DNA of 64,000 nucleotides, from assembly GCA_934718135.1 (NCBI GenBank), contig CAKUZW010000001.1, forward strand, positions 186,001 through 250,000. Direction: 5' to 3'. Position 1 is the first letter of the stretch, and each line of letters starts with the position of its first letter. Below are positions 1-8,976 of the stretch, one piece after another. Both the position numbers and the translations under genes were made by a program. The DNA comes from an uncultured Candidatus Melainabacteria bacterium (GTDB lineage Bacteria > Cyanobacteriota > Vampirovibrionia > Gastranaerophilales > Gastranaerophilaceae). The notes beneath the pieces are model-generated. The model saw only the letters and a list, made by a program, of their open reading frames with translations. It was not told the DNA's origin and did not search any database.

Positions 1-192
1 GTTTCGATAGATATTGTAGGAAACAGGTTTTTATACAATATGGTTCGAACTATTGTCGGAACTCTTCTAGAAATAGAAGGGCACAATTTAGCCCCAGAAC
101 ATATGCAAAAAGTTTTGGAAGCTAAAGACCGCACAAAAGCGGGAATGACTGTTAGTCCTTATGGATTAACTTTAATGAAAGTAATGTATTAA
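1..192 (+). CDS. truA: tRNA pseudouridine synthase A, C-terminal part (cut by window edge)
   Basis: The open frame from the first base encodes 63 residues ending GLTLMKVMY. It contains [10 protein letters not shown] and a later [12 protein letters not shown] segment, both typical of the C-terminal end of TruA, which makes pseudouridine at positions 38-40 of tRNA anticodon arms. The N-terminal part, including the catalytic Asp, lies outside the window. It ends 22 bases before rplM, and the truA-rplM-rpsI order is common in bacteria, so cotranscription is likely. Confidence 0.88.
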   Translation, partial: VSIDIVGNRFLYNMVRTIVGTLLEIEGHNLAPEHMQKVLEAKDRTKAGMTVSPYGLTLMKVMY

Positions 193-214
193 AATAATAA
201 AACGGAGAAATGCA

Positions 215-652
215 ATGAAAACATATTCAGCAAAACCTCTAGAAGTTGAAAGAAAATGGTATGTAATTGATGCTGATGGCGAAACATTAGGTCGCTTAGC
301 AGTTAGAATTGCAAACATTTTGAGAGGTAAAAACAAACCTGAATACACTCCAAACGTTGATACAGGCGATTTTGTAATTGTTATCAATGCTGAAAAAGTG
401 AAAGTTACAGGTAAGAAAGAAACTGACAAGATTTATTTACACCACACTGGTTACCCAGGTGGATTGAAATCTGCAAGCTTCAAAGAATTGATGGAAAAAG
501 ATCCTAGAATCGTTATTGAACATGCTGTTCGTGGTATGTTACAACACAATACTCTAGGTGCTGAACAATTCAACAAATTGAAAGTTTATGTAGGATCTGA
601 ACATCCTCATGCAGCTCAAAAACCGGTTGTACTTGAAAAGGAGGCTAAATAA
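215..652 (+). CDS. rplM: 50S ribosomal protein L13
   Basis: The 145-aa product matches L13 over its whole length: N-terminal [15 protein letters not shown], central [10 protein letters not shown], and the [12 protein letters not shown] segment. The usual length is about 142 aa. The ATG at 215 follows a GGAG motif about 7 bases upstream. Its stop codon overlaps the start of rpsI by one base (TAATG), which implies translational coupling within the L13-S9 operon. Confidence 0.97.
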   Translation: MKTYSAKPLEVERKWYVIDADGETLGRLAVRIANILRGKNKPEYTPNVDTGDFVIVINAEKVKVTGKKETDKIYLHHTGYPGGLKSASFKELMEKDPRIVIEHAVRGMLQHNTLGAEQFNKLKVYVGSEHPHAAQKPVVLEKEAK

Positions 653-1047
653 TGGCAGATAAAGATATTATGGCAACAGGCCGTAGAAAAACCTCTATTG
701 CTGTTGTAAAATTGGTTAAAGGAAGCGGCAGAATTTTCGTTAACGGTAAAAAATTAACTGATTATATCGGTAACAGACCAGCTATCGAAATGTTAGTTTA
801 TAGACCATTAGTTTTGACTGAAACTCAAGACAGATATGATGTTAGAGTAAAAGCTGTTGGTGGTGGTGTTGTATCACAATGTGGTGCTATCAGACACGGT
901 ATTTCAAGAGCATTAGTTAAATCTAACGAAGAATTCAAAAACGTTCTAAAATTGGAAGGTCTATTAACAAGAGACCCACGTGTTAAAGAACGTAAAAAAT
1001 ATGGTAGAAAAAGAGCTCGTAAAAGATTCCAATTCTCAAAACGTTAA
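652..1047 (+). CDS. rpsI: 30S ribosomal protein S9
   Basis: The 131-aa protein shows the S9 pattern: TGRRKTSIAVVKL near the N-terminus, GGGVVSQCGAIRHGISRAL in the middle, and the basic tail ending RKRFQFSKR that reaches the ribosomal P site. The start overlaps the rplM stop and is preceded by AAGGAGG inside the end of rplM. A strong hairpin follows 24 bases after the stop. Confidence 0.97.
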   Translation: MADKDIMATGRRKTSIAVVKLVKGSGRIFVNGKKLTDYIGNRPAIEMLVYRPLVLTETQDRYDVRVKAVGGGVVSQCGAIRHGISRALVKSNEEFKNVLKLEGLLTRDPRVKERKKYGRKRARKRFQFSKR

Positions 1048-1070
1048 TCTTTACAAACCATACAAAGTAC

Positions 1071-1102
1071 AAAAGAACCGATTTATTCAAATCGGTTCTT
1101 TT
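1071..1102 (+). terminator. Rho-independent terminator after rpsI
   Basis: A perfect stem AAAGAACCGATTT (from 1072) pairs with AAATCGGTTCTTT around a 4-base loop at 1085-1088, then runs into a T-rich tail. It sits directly after the L13-S9 operon. Confidence 0.85.
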
Positions 1103-1120
1103 ATTATTATTTCGACAAAC

Positions 1121-1151
1121 AAAAAGCCTCGTTATTATTTCGAGGCTTTTT
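1121..1151 (-). terminator. Terminator of the gene at 1159-2418, possibly bidirectional
   Basis: AAAAAGCCTCG (1121-1131) pairs with CGAGGCTTTTT (1141-1151), with A and T runs on both outer sides. It lies 7 bases from the minus-strand stop at 1159 and between two converging transcription units, so it may stop both. Confidence 0.8.
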
Positions 1152-1158
1152 TAGTATC

Positions 1159-2418
1159 TTACATAGCTTTTTTTAATTCTCGAACAAATCGTTTTGTTGC
1201 TTTGAATCTTATTTTAGCTTTTTCTCTATCTTCTTTATTAATCAAAAGATTTTGGTTATCCAATTCGTCAAAAATGTGGAAGCTCAATAAGTTTCTAAAG
1301 TCAAACATTGCAGGGCTAAAGTGTGACATACTATCGCCTTTCTTAGCCGGGATAGACTCTCTGATTTCTTTAACTTTGCTCATATCTTTGATTAAGCCTG
1401 TTTTAAACTTATCAGGTTGATAAATTGTCCATGCTTGATGTGGATAATAAGTTGAACGACATTCATTTACATTTTGGTTCATCAACATGTCATTAAACAT
1501 TGCATAATTACTGATATTGTGGAATGTTTGTTTGATATTTCTTTCATATTTTTGAAGGACAGGAGGCATTGGTACGCTAGGTTCCGAAATGGAATCTGCA
1601 TAAGGATTCAAATCTTCAAGATAGTCCATAGAACCTATGCCTACAATTTCAATTGCTTTTGAAAATTTTTCCAAAATTCCTTCATCTTTCGCATAATGTC
1701 CCATGATATCAAGGAAAGAACAAGCACCTTTGCCTGTTGCAATAAAGTCAGTAATTACGGTTTTCTTTCCCGTTGCTTCGTGGTAAGCAACGATAGATTT
1801 TGGATCAGCTTGAACTCTATCTAAATATTTTCTGTATGATTTTATTTCTTTTTCAGTTGGAGCCATTTTCGGAAGGAATTTTACTCCATCTACAGGATCC
1901 GGTCTGTACCAATATTTTGAAAATGCAACGAAATCGTATCCATTAATACCATCTTTCATCCATAGAGAAGTATTTAAGAACCATTTTGGACTTCTGCCCA
2001 AGCAGATAATTGGTTGACCTTTGTATTTGCTGTACATTTTTGCAATATCAAAAAATGATGCTATAGTTTTCTCATTTGAAAGAGGATTTGATGTATATTG
2101 GTTATCAAATAATCCATTTTTATTTGTTTTCTTGGTTAAGAAAGTTTTATATCTTCTGCGAAGTCTTGTTTTTGCTGCGGGTTTTAGAGCTAAATATTCT
2201 TCATAATCAACGTGAGGTACGGTTCTTTTGGGGTCAATGTATTCCCCAAAGTGAATATTTGCACCATATTTAAATCCGACAGGAACTGAAGTGTAGGATT
2301 TTTGGCTTTCGCCTCGGCTCAAGCCCTCACTCCTAACCGTTCGGGCTTTCGCCTCGGTCTGAAGTTTATTCGGGTAAATATTTGTCATATAATTGGCTTG
2401 GACTCTAGATACTTGCAT
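1159..2418 (-). CDS. Uncharacterised protein with a phosphoribosyltransferase-like core
   Basis: A 419-aa soluble protein with no signal peptide. Near residue 220 it has VITDFIATGKGACSF, which resembles the PRPP-binding loop (hydrophobics, Asp, then ATG) of phosphoribosyltransferases. An upstream IICLGRSPKWF strand fits the same fold. The second acidic residue of the usual loop is replaced by Phe, so catalysis is uncertain. About residues 20-38 are translated from a dispersed repeat: the 14-bp GGCTTTCGCCTCGG occurs twice, at 2304 and 2344, giving a low-complexity EAKAR..SRGES stretch. The C-terminus is basic and helical. The assignment is inference from one motif. Confidence 0.6.
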   Translation of the reverse strand: MQVSRVQANYMTNIYPNKLQTEAKARTVRSEGLSRGESQKSYTSVPVGFKYGANIHFGEYIDPKRTVPHVDYEEYLALKPAAKTRLRRRYKTFLTKKTNKNGLFDNQYTSNPLSNEKTIASFFDIAKMYSKYKGQPIICLGRSPKWFLNTSLWMKDGINGYDFVAFSKYWYRPDPVDGVKFLPKMAPTEKEIKSYRKYLDRVQADPKSIVAYHEATGKKTVITDFIATGKGACSFLDIMGHYAKDEGILEKFSKAIEIVGIGSMDYLEDLNPYADSISEPSVPMPPVLQKYERNIKQTFHNISNYAMFNDMLMNQNVNECRSTYYPHQAWTIYQPDKFKTGLIKDMSKVKEIRESIPAKKGDSMSHFSPAMFDFRNLLSFHIFDELDNQNLLINKEDREKAKIRFKATKRFVRELKKAM

Positions 2419-2502
2419 AGTTGATCCCCTTTATTTTCGTACTTAGTAATAATCTTGCATGTTTTAAAACCCCTAAAAATAAATTTTGCTATTATTATAA
2501 TT

Positions 2503-2535
2503 AAAAACTCCTCGGAAAAAATTCGAGGAGTTTTT
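2503..2535 (-). terminator. Terminator of the aminopeptidase gene
   Basis: AAAAACTCCTCG (2503-2514) pairs with CGAGGAGTTTTT (2524-2535) around a 9-base loop. On the minus strand it lies 30 bases past the stop codon at 2565 and ends in a T run. Confidence 0.82.
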
Positions 2536-2564
2536 GGAAAAATTTTGCATTTGGTGGGAGAAAG

Positions 2565-3671
2565 TTATATCAACATTTTGCCGTTTTCATAAATTAATTT
2601 GTCATCGGCAAATATTTTTCCGCCGTTTTTCATGTTTTTGATTAAATCCCAATGAAGTCCTGATACGTTTTTCCCGCCGGTTTCAGGGTATGAAGCACCC
2701 ATTGCCATGTGAATTGCTCCACCAATTTTTTCATCAAATAAGATGTTGCCAGTGATTTCTTGAATTTCGTCATTTGTCCCGATGGCGATTTCTCCTATTC
2801 CATGAGATCCTTCATCCATATTAATCATTGCATTAAGGAATTCTTCCCCTTGGTCAGCTTTTGCTTTTTTGATAATTCCGTTTTCAATCCAAAGATGAAC
2901 TCCAAGGGCTGAATTACCTCTATAATTTTGAGGATAATCAAAATAAATTTCCCCATTGATTCCATCTTCAACAGGAGATGTAAAGACTTCTCCATCAGGG
3001 TAATTGTTGAGTCCAGAACAGCTTATCCATTTTCTTCCTTCAACGTTAAATTTAATATCTGTTTTTTCTCCTGTTATGTGGAGTGTTTTTACATTGTTCA
3101 AATAATTTGCCCATTTTGTTTGTTTCTCATCAAGTTCTCTAAGTTTTTCTACAGGATTTTCTAAATTCAAGTAACAAGAATTAAAAAGAAATTCTGAATA
3201 TTCATCCAGTGACATTTTAGCTTCCTGAGCAAGTGCTTGAGTAGGAACATCTGCTATAACCCATTTTGCCGTGCCTTCTGCGGAACGTTTCATAAGAGTT
3301 TCAGATAATGGTTTTGTAGCTTTTCCGCGTCTTGCAAGTTTCCCTAAATCAACACGTGCAAGATGCTTGGTGTTTAGTGGTGCACCGATTGAAATATACT
3401 TGTCGACAACTTCATATTCCATTTTTGAAATCGGGTCAAGGTAGTCAAGTTGTTCATCTGTAGCATTTTTCAAGAAAACTTCTGTCAAATTTCCTAATGC
3501 AGTTCTGACAATTGGATTCCCGCCTCGTTCAAGAACTCTTTTATATACCGCTTTAACCAAATCTTTTGCTTCTGTTGATTCGGCTTTAATCATAACCAAA
3601 TCACCTTTTTGGACGTCTGTCGAATAATCAACCAAAACTTGTGCATACTTATCCCAAATAGTTTTTTGCAT
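2565..3671 (-). CDS. M29-family metal-dependent aminopeptidase
   Basis: A 368-aa cytoplasmic exopeptidase of the AmpS/AmpT (thermophilic aminopeptidase) family that trims N-terminal residues with two metal ions. Candidate ligands sit at family spacing: E228 in NNYPDGEVFTSP, E294 in GIGEIAIGTN, H321 in GGAIHMAMG, H340 and D342 in LHWD, with catalytic Tyr328 seven residues after H321. Length is close to that of other M29 members. It is a monocistronic minus-strand unit with its own terminator. Specificity cannot be told from sequence. Confidence 0.9.
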   Translation of the reverse strand: MQKTIWDKYAQVLVDYSTDVQKGDLVMIKAESTEAKDLVKAVYKRVLERGGNPIVRTALGNLTEVFLKNATDEQLDYLDPISKMEYEVVDKYISIGAPLNTKHLARVDLGKLARRGKATKPLSETLMKRSAEGTAKWVIADVPTQALAQEAKMSLDEYSEFLFNSCYLNLENPVEKLRELDEKQTKWANYLNNVKTLHITGEKTDIKFNVEGRKWISCSGLNNYPDGEVFTSPVEDGINGEIYFDYPQNYRGNSALGVHLWIENGIIKKAKADQGEEFLNAMINMDEGSHGIGEIAIGTNDEIQEITGNILFDEKIGGAIHMAMGASYPETGGKNVSGLHWDLIKNMKNGGKIFADDKLIYENGKMLI

Positions 3672-3924
3672 AATGAACCTCTTTCTTCTTTGTGATTGAT
3701 TTTATAATAATTTAGATAGGATGTAAAGTTAATTTCCTTTTATAAGCTCCAACCCTTTTTGTGCCTGTCGTAAAATTTCATAATTTTCAGGAGCGAAAAA
3801 GGGAAAAGGAAATAAGGGAATAGGGAAATAAGTTGATAAGTCTATAAGTCAGTTAAATAAAGTAGGGTGGGCTCACTAGCCCAGCATTAAAAGAAGAAGG
3901 GATATAAAAATGAAAAATAAAAGT

Positions 3925-4110
3925 CATGTCATTACGAGGAAAACGAACTGAGCAGAGTGCGGAGCTGTCTGCCAAAGTGATAGGCTGTCCGCAGGACATA
4001 TTTGGCAGACACGGAGTCACGTTTATGGCGAGGTGAAGTGTCAGGCAGAAATACGAAGTGACGTAGTAATCCCTAACAAATTGGGCAATAGTGATACTTG
4101 TCAGGGATTG
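3925..4110 (+). repeat. 186-bp dispersed repeat, copy 1
   Basis: From CATGTCATTACGAGG to TCAGGGATTG this segment matches 27436-27621 over the same 186-bp length with few differences. It contains an internal inverted region (GTCTGCCAAA..TTTGGCAGAC). Its ends recall the 'GTCATTACGAGG' / 'GTAATCCCT' interspersed palindromes found in many bacterial genomes. No coding capacity is evident. Confidence 0.9.
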
Positions 4111-4187
4111 CGACACTGGAGACTACTGTCTAACTTGAATAATAATTTCTCAAAACCCGTTCGCAATGACATGGATAAGAAAAATGG

Positions 4188-4249
4188 GTCGGCTTTGCCA
4201 AGCCGACAATTAAATAAGCTGGATTGCTTCGCCTTCGCTCGCAATGACG
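4188..4249. repeat. Short palindromic repeats
   Basis: A perfect hairpin (GTCGGCTT, loop, AAGCCGAC) is followed by GGATTGCTTCGCCTTCGCTC and GCAATGACG. The second unit recurs at about 16325-16357 with one change, there inside the leader of a prepilin-like gene. Confidence 0.75.
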
Positions 4250-4453
4250 AAATTGTGAAATCTGGATACAATGAAATGAAGGCAAAAAGAGCCTGAATCA
4301 AGTTTAGGATGACGTAAAAAATATAAAGACCTTAGTTGCCTGAGTGCCATAGTGCCTCATAATATGTTCTAACTTTTGGAAATATGGATTATTTGAAAAA
4401 ATAAAGTAATAATCTCTCTTTTTTCATATATAATTAACCTAAGAGGTTTAAAG

Positions 4454-6481
4454 ATGAATCAAGAAGAAATCAAAAATAGAATATATGAATTATCAGAAGA
4501 ATATGACAATGGTAATTATTCTGAACAAATTGAAACTGAATTAAAAGATTTATTAACTCCATACAAAAATGGGGCAATCGGGTTAGCACAAATAAACCCA
4601 ATTGTTGGGGATATTGAATATAATGCCGGCAAAGTTGTTAAATATATTCAGCACGCTCAAAATATAGGTCTAGATGTAGTTGTTTTTCCTGAACTTACTT
4701 TAATGGGCTATCCTATTGAAGATACAATTGACAGACACCCGATTATTGTAGAAGAAAATGTTAAATGGTTAAAAGAAATTGCAAAAATTACTCGAGAAAC
4801 AGCGGCAATTGTCGGTTTTGTCGAACCAAGGAATTACAATCATTTGACCGGTAAAAAGTATTACAACTCAGTTGCAATTTTGCAAAATGGCGAAATTAAA
4901 GGCATTGTTCGTAAATCACTTTTGCCTACATATTCAGAATTCAATGATTACAGGTATATTGAACCTTCTCCAGTTGTAGGTAGTCAGCCAAGTGAAACTT
5001 TGGGGAACTTTGATGAAGATAAAATCCAAAATGTTCCAAAGACAAATGAAATTAATGGCGAAAAATATGGGATTTCAATCTGTGAAGATTGTTGGAATAA
5101 TAAAGAATTTTTTAATGATACAACTTTATATTCAATCGACCCTATTGAGGAATTATCTAAAGAAAATCCGGATGTGTTTATCAATTGTTCAGCATCTCCG
5201 ACTAGAGCAAAAAAAGAACAATTGAAGCACAATATGTTATCATTTGTAGCAAAAAAATATTCAACTCCTATTGTGTATGTAAACCAAGTTGGAGCAATTG
5301 ATAACAGTTCATTTGACGGTTCAAGTCGAGTTTTTGATAAAGACGGAAAACTTTTAGCTCGTGCTAAATCATTCAAAGAACAATTTATGATTGTTAATCC
5401 TCATTTAGGATTGGGCAAAATCTATCCGCTAACTAAAGGTTTGGAAAAAACTTTAACAGAAGCAAAGGTTTATACGTTAGAGTATGAGCCGGATTTGGAA
5501 AGAACATATAAAACTATTGTTCAAGGGATTAAAGATTATTTCAAAAAGACCGGATTTAAACGAGCTGTTTTAGGTTTGTCAGGCGGTTTGGATTCTACAG
5601 TTTGTGCTGTTTTATTGGCAGATGCTTTAGGCAAGGAAAATGTTTTTGGGGTAAGTATGCCATCAAAAATTACAAGTTCTGAAAGCAAGTCTGATGCAGA
5701 AAAATTGGCTAATAATTTGGGAATTAATTTCACTGAAGCTCCTATTAAAGATATGGTTGAAACAACTAATAACTGCTTAACGAAATTGTTTTCAACCGTT
5801 GAAAAGAGTTGGGATTGCAGGTATAAACAATCTTTCACGATGGATAATATCCAAGCCCGTTCAAGAGCAATGTTTTTGTGGGGAATAAGTAACGAATTCG
5901 CTTCATGTTTACCGATTGCAACTTCAGACAAGTCTGAACTTTATATGGGTTATGCAACAATAAATGGTGATATGTCCGGAGGGTTTGCTCCTATTGCGGA
6001 TGTGCCAAAGACGAAACTTTTTGCACTTGCAAGATGGATGAATAAAAATAGAGAAGTTAAAAATGCAATTCCAGAGGCAATTATTCTAAAAAAACCGGGG
6101 GCAGAACTTGCTATTGACCCTAAAACCGGTAAGCCATTGATTGCAGAAGACGCACTTATGCCGTATGAATTTTTGGATGAAATTATTTGGCGAATTGAGA
6201 ATAAAAAAGAGCATTATTATGATATGTTGGAGTCAAAATTCTTATATGAAACCAAAAATGAAGTGTCAAAAGAACAAAAAATTCAGTGGTTGGATAAGTT
6301 TTATCGCAGAATGTCTACAGCTCTTTACAAGTGGTCAATTTTGCCACCATCAGTAATTGTAGATTCTCGTTCAATTAACAAATACGATTACAAACAACCG
6401 ATTACATCTTCAAGAATAAATTATAAAGGTTTGGATTGTTCAGAAATTGAAGCGAAAATTAAAGAAGTTTTGGCTAAATAA
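4454..6481 (+). CDS. nadE: Glutamine-dependent NAD(+) synthetase
   Basis: A 675-aa two-domain enzyme catalysing the last step of NAD synthesis, amidating deamido-NAD with glutamine-derived ammonia and ATP. The N-terminal nitrilase-type glutaminase domain carries the triad E80 (FPELTLMGYP), K154 (VRKSLLPTY) and C210 (ISICEDCW). The C-terminal synthetase domain has the PP-loop SGGLDST at 376-382. Length fits the long bacterial form. The ATG at 4454 has only a weak AGAGG upstream. A hairpin follows the stop. Confidence 0.96.
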   Translation: MNQEEIKNRIYELSEEYDNGNYSEQIETELKDLLTPYKNGAIGLAQINPIVGDIEYNAGKVVKYIQHAQNIGLDVVVFPELTLMGYPIEDTIDRHPIIVEENVKWLKEIAKITRETAAIVGFVEPRNYNHLTGKKYYNSVAILQNGEIKGIVRKSLLPTYSEFNDYRYIEPSPVVGSQPSETLGNFDEDKIQNVPKTNEINGEKYGISICEDCWNNKEFFNDTTLYSIDPIEELSKENPDVFINCSASPTRAKKEQLKHNMLSFVAKKYSTPIVYVNQVGAIDNSSFDGSSRVFDKDGKLLARAKSFKEQFMIVNPHLGLGKIYPLTKGLEKTLTEAKVYTLEYEPDLERTYKTIVQGIKDYFKKTGFKRAVLGLSGGLDSTVCAVLLADALGKENVFGVSMPSKITSSESKSDAEKLANNLGINFTEAPIKDMVETTNNCLTKLFSTVEKSWDCRYKQSFTMDNIQARSRAMFLWGISNEFASCLPIATSDKSELYMGYATINGDMSGGFAPIADVPKTKLFALARWMNKNREVKNAIPEAIILKKPGAELAIDPKTGKPLIAEDALMPYEFLDEIIWRIENKKEHYYDMLESKFLYETKNEVSKEQKIQWLDKFYRRMSTALYKWSILPPSVIVDSRSINKYDYKQPITSSRINYKGLDCSEIEAKIKEVLAK

Positions 6482-6504
6482 TGTCTTGTAACGATATATT
6501 AAGA

Positions 6505-6555
6505 ATTAAAGCTACTCTATACACTGCTATAAACCACGTATAGTGTAGCTTTAAT
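6505..6555 (+). terminator. Hairpin after nadE
   Basis: ATTAAAGCTACTCTATAC (6505-6522) pairs with GTATAGTGTAGCTTTAAT (6538-6555) with one internal mismatch. The 3' tail is AT-rich rather than a pure T run. It lies 24 bases after nadE and is most simply its terminator. Confidence 0.65.
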
Positions 6556-6642
6556 ATAATTTTACACTATGTGGATAAATTATTTGTCATAAATTTTGTA
6601 TGATATGTTAGTATAATGTTAAGAGGGAATTTTTTATAAAAT

Positions 6643-7734
6643 ATGATTAAGTTTAGTATATTGAAGTGGTTGTACAAACACTCTCCAATAAATTTTTATA
6701 CAGTTTCTGAAAATTCAACAATTATAAAATCAATTAATAATACATCATTGGGATATAAGTATAATAAAGTTTTTTCAGATACTGAAATAAACGAATTTTG
6801 GAATTTGATAAAAAAACAAAAACGATTTTCAATAATAGTAATGTTTTTATCCTATATTTTTATTTTGTACGGACTTATTTTCCCTAACTATTATTTTTTA
6901 ACAAGTTTAAAATGGTATTATTCCGTTCTCCCACTATTATTTGTCGTTTTTGGATTGTATCATTTGATTTTATTTTTGAATACAAAATATTTTCAGAAGA
7001 AAATTGTTGAAAAATTTGGAGAATATGAATGTGTGGTTTTCAAATCCAGTGAAACTATAGATTTGAAATATTATAACTTATTTAAATTTGAACTGCTCAA
7101 AGTGCTCTCTTTAATTCTAATTATTTGCGTGTGTTTAGGAATTGGTTCTCCATTCAAACTTGTATCAAAATGTATTGAACGAAAGGAATATAATACCGCA
7201 GTAAGAATTGCAACTATAGGGTCTAAGATTTTTCCAATCGCACCAGAATGGTATTCTCTAAGAGCTTATTCAAAATACCAACTAAAAGACTATGAAGAGG
7301 CGATAAAAGATTATGATAGAGCATACAAACTAGAGCCGGATGAATATCGGGTGATGAATTTTGATAACAAAATTTATATCAAATACCATATCAAAGATTA
7401 TAAAAGTGCTTTGAAAGATTTTGATTACGAAATTAAAAATGCTCAGAATGATGAAGACAAAGATTCTTTCTATTGGGATAAAGCTCAATTTCTTTATAAT
7501 ATAAAAAAATACAAAGATGCTTTAGAGATCTATAATTATTTAATCGAAAAAGCTGATAGTGATAGGGTTTATTTGTTAAAGAACCGCTTGTATTTTGAAA
7601 GAGCACAAGTTTATCAACAACTTGGACAAAATAATTTAGCTCAAGAAGATTTCGCAAATGCTGATGCTTTAAGTATTGAAGAGTCTTTCAAAAATCCAAT
7701 CCCTGAACCGGTTTTGTTGTTGGATGAAATGTAA
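6643..7734 (+). CDS. Membrane-anchored TPR-repeat protein
   Basis: A 363-aa protein with three hydrophobic segments in its N-terminal half (about residues 60-82, 88-110 and 150-170). Its C-terminal half is built of tetratricopeptide-like helical pairs such as AYSKYQLKDYEEAIKDYDRA and ALEIYNYLIEKA. TPR arrays usually dock protein partners; none is evident here. The gene stands alone after nadE and converges on folC with a single base between the stop codons. The family is not recognised beyond the repeats. Confidence 0.8.
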   Translation: MIKFSILKWLYKHSPINFYTVSENSTIIKSINNTSLGYKYNKVFSDTEINEFWNLIKKQKRFSIIVMFLSYIFILYGLIFPNYYFLTSLKWYYSVLPLLFVVFGLYHLILFLNTKYFQKKIVEKFGEYECVVFKSSETIDLKYYNLFKFELLKVLSLILIICVCLGIGSPFKLVSKCIERKEYNTAVRIATIGSKIFPIAPEWYSLRAYSKYQLKDYEEAIKDYDRAYKLEPDEYRVMNFDNKIYIKYHIKDYKSALKDFDYEIKNAQNDEDKDSFYWDKAQFLYNIKKYKDALEIYNYLIEKADSDRVYLLKNRLYFERAQVYQQLGQNNLAQEDFANADALSIEESFKNPIPEPVLLLDEM

Positions 7735-7735
7735 T

Positions 7736-8908
7736 TTATATTTGTAAGTCAAATCTTTTGGCTAATTCTGCAATCATATAAAAAGAGCCGCAAATAACAT
7801 TAAGCTTTCCGTCATTAAAATTAATTTCCGTTTCAGGTGTTAAAATTTTTGACTCAATCGGACAAACGGATTGCAAATCTTCTGCTTGGCATGAATTTGA
7901 ATGGTTAAAATGATAGAAATAAACTTCATCACCTTTTTCAAACAAATTTTGAACCATTTTAGTGTAGTCTTTATTTTTTAAGCATCCAAAAATAAATCTA
8001 CGCATAGTATTTGGGTAATACATATCCAAACTTTGTTTCAATGAGTTTATCCCATTTGGATTATGTGCCCCATCAATAATTAAATTTTTATCTTCAATAT
8101 ACTGAAATCTGCAAGGATGCTTAACATTTCGTAATCCTTCATCAATTGTATTTTGAGAAATTTCAGGGAAAACTGCCTCAATTGCAGCTAAAGCAAGCGA
8201 TAAATTTTCTTGTTGGTAAATCCCTTTTAATGATAATTCATCAGTCGGAGCAAAAGGAGCAACCATTAAAAGTAAAGAGCCTAATTTGTCTGTCACATCT
8301 CGATAAACTTCTCTGCCTTCAAAAACAATGCAAGGGCAATCCGGTTTAATAATTCCGGCTTTTTCAGATGCAATCTCATCAATTGTTTTTCCCAATCGTT
8401 CAGTATGATCAAGATCAACATGAGTGATTATTGAACACAGATTTCTTTTGATTACATTTGTAGCGTCAAATCTTCCGCCCAAACCTGTTTCTAAGACAAC
8501 GACATCGACATCATTATCATAGAAATATTTAAACATTACAGCAGTCAATATTTCAAATTCTGTTAAATCAATATTATGTTCATTTGCAAGAGTTGATATG
8601 TCAAAAACATATTTGGCCAAGTCGCTGTCAGATATCGGAGCTCCACAAATTTGAATTCTTTCGTTGTATTTAAAAATATGAGGAGAAGTATACAGTCCGA
8701 CTTTTTGCCCTGCACATTTTAGGATAGAAGCTAAGATTGCACAAACAGAACCCTTGCCATTTGTTCCCGCAACGTGAATACAATTCAATTTATCTTGAGG
8801 GTTGCCTAAAAGTTCTAATATTTTTGATATTCTTTCTAACCCTAAAGATACTCGAAATTTACCAACAGACGTTAATAATCCTACCACATCATTATATGTT
8901 TTTGTCAT
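7736..8908 (-). CDS. folC: Folylpolyglutamate synthase / dihydrofolate synthase
   Basis: A 390-aa Mur-ligase-type ATPase that adds glutamate to (dihydro)folate or pteroate. It has the P-loop GTNGKGSV at 48-55, the following YTSPHI segment, VVLETGLGGRFDATNV, and the C-terminal-domain motif IIDGAHNPNG. The three Mur-ligase subdomains are present but somewhat short (family about 420-430 aa). No bacterial MurC-F features such as a UDP-MurNAc pocket are seen, so FolC is preferred. Confidence 0.93.
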   Translation of the reverse strand: MTKTYNDVVGLLTSVGKFRVSLGLERISKILELLGNPQDKLNCIHVAGTNGKGSVCAILASILKCAGQKVGLYTSPHIFKYNERIQICGAPISDSDLAKYVFDISTLANEHNIDLTEFEILTAVMFKYFYDNDVDVVVLETGLGGRFDATNVIKRNLCSIITHVDLDHTERLGKTIDEIASEKAGIIKPDCPCIVFEGREVYRDVTDKLGSLLLMVAPFAPTDELSLKGIYQQENLSLALAAIEAVFPEISQNTIDEGLRNVKHPCRFQYIEDKNLIIDGAHNPNGINSLKQSLDMYYPNTMRRFIFGCLKNKDYTKMVQNLFEKGDEVYFYHFNHSNSCQAEDLQSVCPIESKILTPETEINFNDGKLNVICGSFYMIAELAKRFDLQI

Positions 8909-8976
8909 TTTTTTGCCCTCAAATTATGTGTCGGCGTAGCAATGCTGACCTACATAAATTATAGAACAAAAATAAT

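Larger units (their letters stand above)
3672..4453. other. Repeat-rich intergenic region, no gene seen
   Basis: This 780-bp gap holds an AAGGGAATAGGGAAATAAG-type motif (about 3814-3832) that recurs near 16.4, 26.1 and 27.4 kb. It also holds the 186-bp repeat at 3925-4110, the hairpin GTCGGCTTTGCCAAGCCGAC at 4188-4207, and GGATTGCTTCGCCTTCGCTC at 4221, a dispersed element seen again inside a gene at 16.3 kb. Open frames across it translate repeat sequence only. The nadE promoter should lie near the right end (TATATAATTAA around 4426-4436). Confidence 0.75.

Noticed and set aside
980..1420. 146-residue plus-strand open frame overlapping rpsI and the next gene
   Set aside because: It runs out of frame through the end of rpsI, two terminators and the antisense of the 1159-2418 gene.
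4033..4296. An 87-residue plus-strand open frame before nadE
   Set aside because: It translates dispersed repeats only; its LDCFAFARNDE also appears where the same repeat entered the gene at 16168. No ribosome-binding site.
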